This document shows positions 1-5,349 of a DNA stretch of 5,349 nt, piece after piece. The stretch is taken from positions 1 through 5,349 of the forward strand of contig FR879461.1 in NCBI GenBank assembly GCA_000434475.1. Direction: 5' to 3'. The position numbers and the translations under genes are program-made. Each line of letters begins with the position of its first letter. Position 1 is the stretch's first letter. This DNA is from Dialister sp. CAG:486. Its GTDB lineage: Bacteria > Bacillota > Negativicutes > Veillonellales > Dialisteraceae. The notes beneath the pieces are model-generated. The model saw only the letters and a program-made list of their open reading frames with translations, had not been told where the DNA came from and ran no database searches.

Positions 1-4
1 ATTA

Positions 5-25
5 CCCCCTTCGGGGCTTCAGCCC
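5..25. other. Two overlapping small hairpins downstream of radA
   Basis: CCCC-TTC-GGGG (6-16) and GGGC-TTCA-GCCC (14-25) share the GGG at 14-16, so only one can form at a time. They begin 9 bases past the radA stop on the minus strand. The window ends before any U-run could be seen, so they might be the start of a terminator or a fragment of an intergenic repeat. Confidence 0.3.
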
Positions 26-33
26 TTGAGCGG

Positions 34-1422
34 TTATTTGACGGCTTCCATCAGGTCTTTCAGATTTCTGACGAAGACGGTATGTTCTCTGACCTCGTCC
101 AGATGATGCGCTTCATAATAGGCCAGGACTTCTTTTTTATTGCGTTCCGACAGGATGAAGTGGGTAAATTTCATCTTGAGCGCTTCTTTGAGACGAAGAG
201 TGACACGGGAAACGGGCATGATCTCTCCGGTGAGACCGATCTCTCCGAGCGCCATAAGGTTCTGCGGGACGGCGACGTCGCCTCTGACAGAGATCAGTGA
301 GAGCGCGACAGCCAGGTCGGCGGCAGTTTCCTTCACACGAAAACCGCCCGCCACATTGAGGTACACATCTTCGGTCGAGAAAGGGATGCGTCCGCGGCGT
401 TCCAGGACGGCAAGAAGGATGATCATGCGGTTGTAATCATAGCCCGCCGCGATGCGGCGCGGGATGGCAAGGACCGAGTGGACGGTGAGTGCCTGGATTT
501 CTACAAGGACAGGTCGCAACCCTTCCATGCAGGCGACGACAGCCTGACCCGGCGTCTGACTCGTGCGGTCACGAAGCAGGTATTTTGACGGGTCTTCGAT
601 GCCTTTGAGCCCCTGCCCTTCCATGACGAAGAGTCCGGACTCGGCGGTGGAGCCGAAACGGTTCTTCACCGTCCTCAACACGCGAAACTGGTAGCTGCGA
701 TCGCCTTCGAGGTAGAAGACCACGTCAACCATGTGCTCCAAGATGCGCGGCCCCGCGAGATTTCCTTCCTTTGTCACATGACCGATGATCATGACAGCGA
801 TATTCTCACTTTTCGCGAGGCGCACGAGTACGGCGGTGCAGTCGCGGATCTGCGCGGGACTTCCCATCGGGGATTCATTGGCCGACAGATACATCGTCTG
901 GATGGAGTCGATGACCAGCATGGATGGCTTTTCTTTTTCTGCCTCAGAGACGATGGCATCCAGATTGCCGCCGGAATAGACGAAGAGATCGTCATCAGCA
1001 GCGCCGAGTCTTTCGGCGCGCATCTTGATCTGTGCTTCGGACTCTTCCCCGCTCGCATAGAGGACGCTCCGTCCCGCCTTTGCCATGGCGTGGCAGACCT
1101 GGAGAATCAGTGTCGACTTGCCGATCCCCGGCTCTCCGCCCCAAAGGATGACGGAGCCGGGTACGACGCCGCCTCCGAGCGGACGATCGACCTCGGGCAT
1201 CGAAAGCTGCATGCGTTCATGGTTTTCCAGATTCACTTCCGAGAGCTTCTGCGGACGCTTGCCGCTGACCACCTCATGCGTCGTCCGCAGCTGCTTGGGG
1301 AGGACTTCCTCCACCGTCTCCTCGAGTGTATTCCATGAGCCGCACTGCGGGCATCGCCCCATCCATCTCACAGTCTCTGCCCCGCAGTTCGAGCAGACGA
1401 ATTTGGTTCGGTTCTTGGCCAT
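34..1422 (-). CDS. radA: DNA repair protein RadA (Sms), complete
   Basis: A 462-residue protein, the usual length for bacterial RadA. RadA is a RecA-related, ATP-driven branch-migration motor that processes recombination intermediates in the cytoplasm. Visible domains in order: an N-terminal C4 zinc finger (C10, C13, C24, C27); a RecA-like ATPase core with Walker A GGEPGIGKST at 95-104 and Walker B MLVIDS at 168-173; the RadA-specific KNRFG motif at 253-257; and a Lon-protease-like C-terminal domain from about 275 to 455, including GLRPVLVEIQALT and LGEIGLTGE. No key residue is missing. The ATG start is supported by AAAGGAG (1431-1437) 8 bases upstream and by the position of the zinc finger. 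In many Firmicutes radA follows clpC, often with disA next; the window ends 33 bases after radA, so disA cannot be judged. A terminator after clpC and a 254-bp gap suggest that radA is not simply the last gene of the clpC transcript. Confidence 0.97.
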   Translation of the reverse strand: MAKNRTKFVCSNCGAETVRWMGRCPQCGSWNTLEETVEEVLPKQLRTTHEVVSGKRPQKLSEVNLENHERMQLSMPEVDRPLGGGVVPGSVILWGGEPGIGKSTLILQVCHAMAKAGRSVLYASGEESEAQIKMRAERLGAADDDLFVYSGGNLDAIVSEAEKEKPSMLVIDSIQTMYLSANESPMGSPAQIRDCTAVLVRLAKSENIAVMIIGHVTKEGNLAGPRILEHMVDVVFYLEGDRSYQFRVLRTVKNRFGSTAESGLFVMEGQGLKGIEDPSKYLLRDRTSQTPGQAVVACMEGLRPVLVEIQALTVHSVLAIPRRIAAGYDYNRMIILLAVLERRGRIPFSTEDVYLNVAGGFRVKETAADLAVALSLISVRGDVAVPQNLMALGEIGLTGEIMPVSRVTLRLKEALKMKFTHFILSERNKKEVLAYYEAHHLDEVREHTVFVRNLKDLMEAVK

Positions 1423-1430
1423 GGACGTAT

Positions 1431-1437
1431 CTCCTTT
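1431..1437 (-). promoter_or_regulatory. Ribosome binding site of radA
   Basis: AAAGGAG on the minus strand, 8 bases before the radA ATG at 1422, confirms this start, which places the zinc finger cysteines at the family-typical distance from the N-terminus. Confidence 0.82.
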
Positions 1438-1481
1438 ATCATCACATCGTTCATCAGTACGCTATACAATTTCTCAAAGTT

Positions 1482-1509
1482 AGGAGTGAGGAGTGAGAAG
1501 TGAGGAGTG
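1482..1509. repeat. Heptanucleotide tandem array, four units of AGGAGTG type
   Basis: Four head-to-tail 7-base units on the plus strand: AGGAGTG, AGGAGTG, AGAAGTG, AGGAGTG, followed by a degenerate GTGGTGG. The minus-strand (transcribed) sense is CACTCCT-like. It lies about 60 bases upstream of radA. Short heptamer arrays of this kind occur as dispersed intergenic repeats in some bacteria, best known from cyanobacteria. No function can be assigned. Confidence 0.75.
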
Positions 1510-1529
1510 GTGGTGGCGGCTTCACCGCA

Positions 1530-1538
1530 ATTTTATCA
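1530..1538 (-). promoter_or_regulatory. Possible extended -10 promoter for radA
   Basis: TGATAAAAT on the minus strand matches the extended -10 form TGnTATAAT with one mismatch in the hexamer. No good -35 is present upstream, where the GC-rich hairpin lies. Transcription would start near 1523 and leave a leader of about 100 bases before radA. It is the best candidate in the 1423-1603 gap, but weak. Confidence 0.3.
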
Positions 1539-1540
1539 TT

Positions 1541-1555
1541 CGGCGCTTCGCGCCG
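1541..1555. repeat. GC-rich perfect inverted repeat
   Basis: CGGCGC (1541-1546) and GCGCCG (1550-1555) form a 6-bp stem with a TTC loop. There is no U-run on either side long enough to call it a terminator. A second small hairpin, GCGG/CCGC with a 5-base loop, sits at 1516-1528. Both belong to the repeat-rich intergenic segment upstream of radA. Confidence 0.6.
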
Positions 1556-1562
1556 CACCTTC

Positions 1563-1600
1563 CCCGTTGAACCTTCAGACCCCAGAGAACCCGTTGAACC
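1563..1600. repeat. 11-bp direct repeat CCCGTTGAACC, two copies
   Basis: Identical copies occur at 1563-1573 and 1590-1600, with a period of 27 bases, between the clpC terminator and the GC-rich hairpin. The pair may be part of a composite dispersed intergenic element or a protein-binding site; neither can be shown from this window. Confidence 0.7.
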
Positions 1601-1603
1601 CCT

Positions 1604-1647
1604 AAAAACACAAAAAGAGTGCAACGGGACATTCCCATTGCACTCTT
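1604..1647 (-). terminator. Intrinsic terminator after clpC
   Basis: The arms 1615-1624 and 1638-1647 are perfect 10-bp inverted repeats, extended inward by positions 1625/1637 and a further 4 bp (1626-1629 with 1633-1636) around a 3-base loop. In minus-strand RNA the 1625/1637 pair is G-U, so the stem is an uninterrupted 15 bp; in plus-strand RNA it would be a C-A mismatch. On the minus strand the stem is followed by a U-rich run (UUUUUGUGUUUUU, counting the last stem bases). It begins about 30 bases past the clpC stop, so it should end the heat-shock transcript. Confidence 0.9.
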
Positions 1648-1676
1648 ATTATATCATCTGCCTAAAGGCGATGGCA

Positions 1677-4085
1677 TCATTCCGCGTGGAAAGTCAGCTT
1701 GCCATCCTTGGCATCCATATGAAGGACTTTCTTCTTTTCGAGACCCTCCTGCAGAATGAGCTCGGAGATCGGGTCTTCGACTTCTTTCTGGATGGTGCGG
1801 CGCAGCGGACGGGCACCGTATTCCACATCGGTACCATGATCGATGAGGAGCTTTTTCGCTTCTTCGCTGGCATCGAGCTTCACTTCGAAGTGCGCGAGCT
1901 TCTCGCCGACCTTGGCAAGCATCAGGTTCACGATAGAGGAAAGATCGGTAGCGGTGAGCGGATGGAAGACGATGATCTCATCGATACGGTTGATGAATTC
2001 CGGACGGAGCGTGTGTTTCACTTCATCCATCATCAGCTTCTTCACATCCTCGAAGGTTTCCTTCTTCTCACCTTTGTCCTCTGCTTTGAATCCCAGTTTC
2101 TTCATCTGGTTTTTCAAGAGGGCAGAGCCAAGGTTACTGGTCATGATGATGACAGCATTCGTGAAGTCCACGGTGCGGCCCTGACCATCGGTCAGACGAC
2201 CATCATCGAGTACCTGCAGCAGGATATTGAAGAAATCCGGATGCGCCTTTTCGACTTCATCGAAGAGGATGACGCTGTACGGCGTCTTTCTCACGGCATC
2301 GGTCAGCTGGCCACCTTCTTCATAGCCGACATATCCTGGAGGCGCACCGACGAGACGGGACACTTCGTGTTTCTCCATGTATTCCGACATATCGAAACGA
2401 ATCATATTTTTCTCACTGCCAAACATGCATGCAGCGAGCGCTCTGGCCAGCTCGGTCTTGCCGACACCGGTCGAGCCGAGGAAGAGGAAGGAACCGATCG
2501 GACGTTTCGGATCCTTCATGCCGGCACGCGCACGACGGATCGCCGTGGCAACGGCATGGACAGCCTCATCCTGACCGACCACTCTCTTATGCAGCTCTTC
2601 TTCCAGATGGAGCAGGCGCTCGGAGTCGCTCTTCTTCAGATTCTGCAGCGGTACCCCCGTCCATTTGGCGACGACTTCTGCCACATCTTCTTCCGTGACT
2701 TTAAGATCATCATGATCCGCCCCCTTCCAGTCCTTCTTCATGAGGGCGATCTCACTCTGCATCTTCTTGGCAGCATCACGATACTCGGCGGCTTTTTCAA
2801 AATCCTGCGAAGCCACAGCCGCTTCCTTTTCTTTCAAAAGGGAGGCCAGCTTTTCTTCCTTCTCTTTCAGCGCATCCGGTGTCGAAGACGCTTCCATGCG
2901 GACCTTGGCGGCGGCTTCATCGATGACATCGATGGCTTTATCAGGCTGGAAACGATCCGTGATGTAACGACCGGAAAGTTCGACAGCCGCTTTCATTGCT
3001 TCATCGGTGATCTTCGCTTTATGAAAGGCTTCGTAGCGATCACGCAGACCCTTCAATATCTTCAGCGTATCTTCCGGTGTCGGTTCACCGACTTTGACCG
3101 GCTGGAACCGACGTTCCAAAGCGGCATCCTTTTCGATATACTTCTTATATTCTTTCAAAGTGGTCGCACCGATGCAGCGCAGCTCCCCGCGTGCCAGAGC
3201 CGGTTTCATGATATTGGCTGCATCCATGGAGCCTTCCGACGAGCCTGCGCCCACCAGTGTATGCAGTTCATCGACGAAAAGGATCCAGTCTTTATGTTTC
3301 TTCACTTCATCAATGACTTTTTTCAGCCGTTCCTCAAATTCGCCTCTGTACTTGGTACCGGCGACGACGGAGGACATATTGAGAGAAATCACATGGCAGT
3401 CCTTCAGGATCTCCGGCACATCATGAGAAACGATCCGCTGTGCAAGCCCTTCTGCGATGGCTGTCTTGCCTACGCCCGGCTCACCGATGAGGACAGGGTT
3501 GTTCTTATTTCTGCGGGACAGGATCTGGATCACACGATTGATCTCCGTCTGACGCCCGATGACAGGGTCGATCTTGCCCTGTTTGGCTTTTTCATTGAGG
3601 TCGATGGCAAAATCCCCCATCTCTCCCAGTTCTGCACTGCCTTCTCCATTTCCGTCTTCCGAAATATAGGTATCGAAGGCTTTCTGCAGCTTCTCCTGTG
3701 TCACGCCGAAATGCTCCAGGATCTGCATCGCAACGCCGCTGCCTTCCCGAAGAATGGCAAGCAGCAGATGCTCCGTGCCGACGAAGGAATTGCCAAGATC
3801 ATTGGCTTCCTCCAGCGCCATTTCCAGCACCCGTTTCGTCCGCGGCGCTACATACAGCTCACGGCGAGAGAAGAAGCCGCTTCTTCCCTGCCCGGCGAGC
3901 AGCGGCTCCACCGCCTCTACGGTCACGCCGAGCGAATTCAGGATCTTGCCGCCCGCCGAATCTTTTTCGTGGGCAATGCCCAAAAGCAGATGTTCGGTCC
4001 CCAAATAATCACTGCCCAGCTTCGCAGCCTCTTCTCCTGCAAATTTCCAGGCATTTTTTACACCATCTGTATATCTGTCTTCCAT
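1677..4085 (-). CDS. clpC: ATP-dependent unfoldase ClpC (Hsp100, ClpP partner)
   Basis: An 802-residue class I Hsp100 AAA+ protein that unfolds substrates and passes them to the ClpP protease. Domains in order: a double Clp-N repeat (about 1-143) with two TEHLLL motifs holding E31 and E105; AAA1 with Walker A GEPGVGKT (201-208) and Walker B ILFVDE (268-273); a short coiled-coil middle domain with a UVR-like motif (about 405-450, [11 protein letters not shown] at 427-437), which separates ClpC from ClpB and ClpA; AAA2 with Walker A GSTGVGKT (537-544) and Walker B VILFDE (605-610); the ClpP-docking tripeptide LGF (664-666); and the sensor-2 motif GARPLRR (757-763). ClpE is unlikely because there is no N-terminal zinc finger. 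The start is fixed by AAAGGAGGG (4092-4100), about 6 bases upstream. It is the last gene before a strong terminator and is probably controlled by CtsR. The gene uses no TTA, CTA or TCA codon at all, suggesting selected codon use. Confidence 0.98.
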   Translation of the reverse strand: MEDRYTDGVKNAWKFAGEEAAKLGSDYLGTEHLLLGIAHEKDSAGGKILNSLGVTVEAVEPLLAGQGRSGFFSRRELYVAPRTKRVLEMALEEANDLGNSFVGTEHLLLAILREGSGVAMQILEHFGVTQEKLQKAFDTYISEDGNGEGSAELGEMGDFAIDLNEKAKQGKIDPVIGRQTEINRVIQILSRRNKNNPVLIGEPGVGKTAIAEGLAQRIVSHDVPEILKDCHVISLNMSSVVAGTKYRGEFEERLKKVIDEVKKHKDWILFVDELHTLVGAGSSEGSMDAANIMKPALARGELRCIGATTLKEYKKYIEKDAALERRFQPVKVGEPTPEDTLKILKGLRDRYEAFHKAKITDEAMKAAVELSGRYITDRFQPDKAIDVIDEAAAKVRMEASSTPDALKEKEEKLASLLKEKEAAVASQDFEKAAEYRDAAKKMQSEIALMKKDWKGADHDDLKVTEEDVAEVVAKWTGVPLQNLKKSDSERLLHLEEELHKRVVGQDEAVHAVATAIRRARAGMKDPKRPIGSFLFLGSTGVGKTELARALAACMFGSEKNMIRFDMSEYMEKHEVSRLVGAPPGYVGYEEGGQLTDAVRKTPYSVILFDEVEKAHPDFFNILLQVLDDGRLTDGQGRTVDFTNAVIIMTSNLGSALLKNQMKKLGFKAEDKGEKKETFEDVKKLMMDEVKHTLRPEFINRIDEIIVFHPLTATDLSSIVNLMLAKVGEKLAHFEVKLDASEEAKKLLIDHGTDVEYGARPLRRTIQKEVEDPISELILQEGLEKKKVLHMDAKDGKLTFHAE

Positions 4086-4091
4086 AGAAAT

Positions 4092-4100
4092 CCCTCCTTT
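4092..4100 (-). promoter_or_regulatory. Strong ribosome binding site of clpC
   Basis: AAAGGAGGG on the minus strand, about 6 bases before the clpC ATG, is the strongest Shine-Dalgarno match in the window. It occupies part of the 40-bp gap that separates the mcsA stop from clpC, where mcsB would normally be found. Confidence 0.88.
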
Positions 4101-4125
4101 GTTTTGGGATGATAGTTATTTCATA

Positions 4126-4641
4126 TTACGACTTTTTACTCTCCAGCGCCTTGATCTTATCTCTGACCTCGCAGGCGCGCTCGAAGTCTTCGCGATCGAC
4201 GCAGCTCTTGAGCTCCTTGCGCAAGGCTTGCAGCTCCTCGCTCTCCGCCGGAGCATCCGCCTTTTCTTTGGCCTTCGGTTCATTGACGGGAATTTCATTC
4301 TTCCCTTTCTGGAACGACGGGCGGATGGACTCTTTGAAGCGGTTGTAGCCGTCTTCATTCTCCGGTAGCTTTTCCGGGCTGACTTCGATGAATTGTCCGC
4401 CCTGATCTTCCAGCGTGCGGGTCCCGAAGGGGTCTTCTAAGAGATGACCAAGCATCGAGCCGCCGAAGAAATGATCCAGCGGACTGTCAAAGAATCCATG
4501 TCCAAAGAAGCTCTGCTCCTTCTGGAAGACATGCTCTTTCTCTGCGCACTCACTGCAGAGATGCTCCTCTTTTCTATGTCCGTTCACCACCTGCACCATA
4601 TGAACGGTGGCAGGATGTGCATGACAGCGTTCACAAAGCAT
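4126..4641 (-). CDS. mcsA: McsA-like protein with one zinc finger and a UVR motif
   Basis: A 171-residue cytoplasmic protein in the mcsA position between ctsR and clpC. The N-terminus has a C4 zinc finger, CxxC at 3-6 and CxxC at 29-32, in the McsA/ClpE style (MLCERC...ATVHMVQVVNG...LCSEC). A Phe/Gly/His-rich linker follows (45-73), then a charged linker, and a C-terminal UVR (UvrB/UvrC) helical hairpin at about 134-168 (DREDFERACEVRDKI). Bacillus McsA has a second CxxC/CxxC finger in the middle; here the only other cysteines are C147 and C157, inside the UVR motif, so that finger is absent. McsA normally activates the arginine kinase McsB, but no mcsB follows. The start is ATG at 4641, not an in-frame upstream codon inside ctsR: AAAGGAG (4649-4655) lies 7 bases upstream in the last ctsR codons, and the family begins MxCxxC. 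It is likely translationally coupled to ctsR. Its partner is unknown; ClpC or CtsR are the obvious candidates. Confidence 0.9.
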   Translation of the reverse strand: MLCERCHAHPATVHMVQVVNGHRKEEHLCSECAEKEHVFQKEQSFFGHGFFDSPLDHFFGGSMLGHLLEDPFGTRTLEDQGGQFIEVSPEKLPENEDGYNRFKESIRPSFQKGKNEIPVNEPKAKEKADAPAESEELQALRKELKSCVDREDFERACEVRDKIKALESKKS

Positions 4642-4643
4642 AT

Positions 4644-5168
4644 TTATTCTCCTTTCAGCGCCCACTCGATGCGATGGATCATCGTCCGTCCGGCTTCCTT
4701 TCGGTGTCCTTCCGGACAATACTCCAGCATCGTGTGCGTCATCGCATACATCAGCCGATACTCACGCTCGGAAATGATGTCGTAATTCAAAAGCATCTGG
4801 AAATATCCCCGAAGACCATTTTCTATCTCCTCCTGCGATACCGGTTTGTCTTTTGTTTGACGATTTGACTTTTCATTCTGGTACTGACTCGCTGCCGCCT
4901 TCAGCCGATGGTAGTAGTCCGGCACCTCCTCACGACAGGCAGGTCGCAGGGAGATCTTGATATATCCACCGCTCCCCCGCCGTGACTCGACAATGAATCG
5001 ATCATTGGCGGAGAATCTCGTATTGATCACATACGTCACCTGTGAAGGCGCACACGCGAGCCGGTCGGCCACCTCTTTGCGCTTTAGCAGCAACTGATCT
5101 GTATTTTGCTTATCCATCAGATCCAGAATGAAATTTTCTATTTTATCAGATAGCATCGTGCTATTCAT
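4644..5168 (-). CDS. ctsR: Transcriptional repressor CtsR of class III stress genes
   Basis: A 174-residue dimeric winged helix-turn-helix repressor of clp genes. Using ATG 5168 as residue 1, the N-terminal LSDKIENFIL helix (6-15) is followed by the HTH region (about 27-52, with APSQVTYVINTRF) and the wing FIVESRRGSGGYIKI (58-72). The wing loop is RGSGG where Bacillus has RGGGG. A polar, Gln/Lys-rich linker (about 88-107) leads to the C-terminal domain with a typical ISEREYRLM segment (about 124-132). The protein is some 20 residues longer than Bacillus CtsR, through the linker and the tail. Possible starts are GTG 5177, ATG 5168 and ATG 5156. I prefer 5168: GCGGTGAG sits just upstream and resembles the 3' part of a Shine-Dalgarno sequence, and the distance to the LSD motif matches the family, but the evidence is modest. 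It is the first gene of the operon and probably represses its own promoter. The stop lies 2 bases before the mcsA start. Confidence 0.95.
   Translation of the reverse strand: MNSTMLSDKIENFILDLMDKQNTDQLLLKRKEVADRLACAPSQVTYVINTRFSANDRFIVESRRGSGGYIKISLRPACREEVPDYYHRLKAAASQYQNEKSNRQTKDKPVSQEEIENGLRGYFQMLLNYDIISEREYRLMYAMTHTMLEYCPEGHRKEAGRTMIHRIEWALKGE
4649..4655 (-). promoter_or_regulatory. Ribosome binding site of mcsA inside the ctsR 3' end
   Basis: AAAGGAG on the minus strand lies 7 bases before the ATG at 4641 and overlaps the last codons of ctsR. It decides the mcsA start against longer in-frame readings and suggests translational coupling of the two genes. Confidence 0.85.
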
Positions 5169-5215
5169 ATCACTCACCGCTTTCCACTTGACCTCTTACC
5201 TTATTTCTGTAATCT

Positions 5216-5243
5216 ATTATACATCAAATAGTCAAATAGTCAA
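5216..5243 (-). promoter_or_regulatory. Sigma-A-type promoter of the ctsR-mcsA-clpC operon
   Basis: Read on the minus strand, the -35 hexamer is TTGACT (5238-5243, five of six matches to consensus) and the -10 is TATAAT (5216-5221, perfect), with a 16-base spacer. Transcription should begin near 5209, giving a leader of about 40 bases before ctsR. The surroundings are AT-rich. The hexamers are direct observations; activity is inferred. Confidence 0.85.
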
Positions 5244-5248
5244 TAACC
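5223..5248 (+). promoter_or_regulatory. Probable CtsR operator: TCAA direct repeats over the -35
   Basis: Three direct repeats lie on the plus strand: ATCAAAT (5223-5229), AGTCAAAT (5230-5237) and AGTCAATA (5238-5245). Known CtsR boxes are tandem heptads of the type RGTCAAA separated by three bases (period 10). The core word fits, but the period here is 8. The array covers the -35 hexamer and most of the spacer of the ctsR promoter, where a bound repressor would block RNA polymerase. Autoregulation of this operon by CtsR is standard in Firmicutes; binding here is inferred. Confidence 0.65.
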
Positions 5249-5349
5249 TTTTTGATTTATTTTCTTTCCCCATTTTGATGGCTGAATCATCCCTCATGTA
5301 AGGCCACCCAAAAAGGCGATGTGAAATAACGATCATCTCATTTTCGCGT

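Noticed and set aside
733..1338. A 201-residue plus-strand open frame opposite radA
   Set aside because: It is the in-register shadow of the RadA ATPase region, with no recognisable domain.
1541..1555. A terminator at the GC-rich palindrome
   Set aside because: The stem is only 6 bp and neither side has an adequate U-run; the real terminator lies at 1604-1647.
1482..1602. CRISPR array or insertion sequence in the clpC-radA gap
   Set aside because: The repeats are 7 and 11 bases long with no regular unique spacers, and there are no transposase coding sequence or terminal inverted repeats.
1500..4112. An 870-residue open reading frame on the plus strand opposite clpC
   Set aside because: It is in register with clpC codons and exists because clpC lacks TTA, CTA and TCA. 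Its translation shows no recognisable domain, and clpC is unmistakable on the other strand.
4126..4719. A longer version of the mcsA-like protein, with 26 extra N-terminal residues
   Set aside because: The extension would overlap the ctsR 3' end, lacks the family's MxCxxC start, and ignores the good ribosome binding site before the ATG at 4641.
5232..5348. A 38-codon minus-strand open frame entering from the right edge and ending inside the ctsR promoter
   Set aside because: A run of this length is common by chance, its end overlaps the promoter and operator, and the peptide (with ISHRLFGWPYMRDD) is not recognisable. It could still be the tail of an upstream gene, which the window cannot settle.

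Overview
The window carries one minus-strand locus read from right to left: ctsR, an mcsA-like gene, clpC and, after a terminator, radA. This is the class III heat-shock (CtsR regulon) operon of Firmicutes followed by the recombination gene that usually sits next to it. Clear Shine-Dalgarno sequences precede mcsA, clpC and radA, GC content is moderate, and CtsR itself is confined to Firmicutes, so the host is a Firmicute. The absence of mcsB, together with the general look of the sequence, makes me lean towards the Negativicutes (a Veillonella/Megasphaera/Dialister-type organism). That placement is inference.

Layout on the minus strand. At 5178-5349 lies an upstream region with a strong sigma-A-type promoter (TTGACT, 16 bp, TATAAT) overlapped by three TCAA-containing direct repeats that look like a CtsR operator. 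Then come ctsR (5168-4644), mcsA-like (4641-4126, 2 bp after the ctsR stop) and clpC (4085-1677, 40 bp later). The clpC transcript should end at a strong intrinsic terminator (1604-1647). Next is a repeat-rich intergenic stretch (about 1480-1602), then radA (1422-34). The last 33 bases hold two overlapping small hairpins. No convincing gene lies on the plus strand; the long plus-strand open frames are shadows of clpC and radA.

How the genes work together. CtsR represses the operon in unstressed cells. ClpC is the AAA+ unfoldase that feeds ClpP, and its LGF loop shows that it pairs with ClpP. In Bacillus the McsA/McsB pair phosphorylates arginines on CtsR and on unfolded proteins, marking them for ClpCP. 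Here the mcsB kinase gene is missing from its usual place. The McsA-like protein has also lost the second of the two zinc fingers of Bacillus McsA, and the glycine loop of the CtsR wing reads RGSGG instead of RGGGG. ClpC nevertheless keeps the two N-domain glutamates that bind phosphoarginine in Bacillus. Together this suggests a reduced, probably kinase-independent version of the CtsR/ClpC control circuit, which is the most interesting aspect of the window. radA encodes a complete DNA-repair ATPase and appears to be transcriptionally separated from the heat-shock operon.
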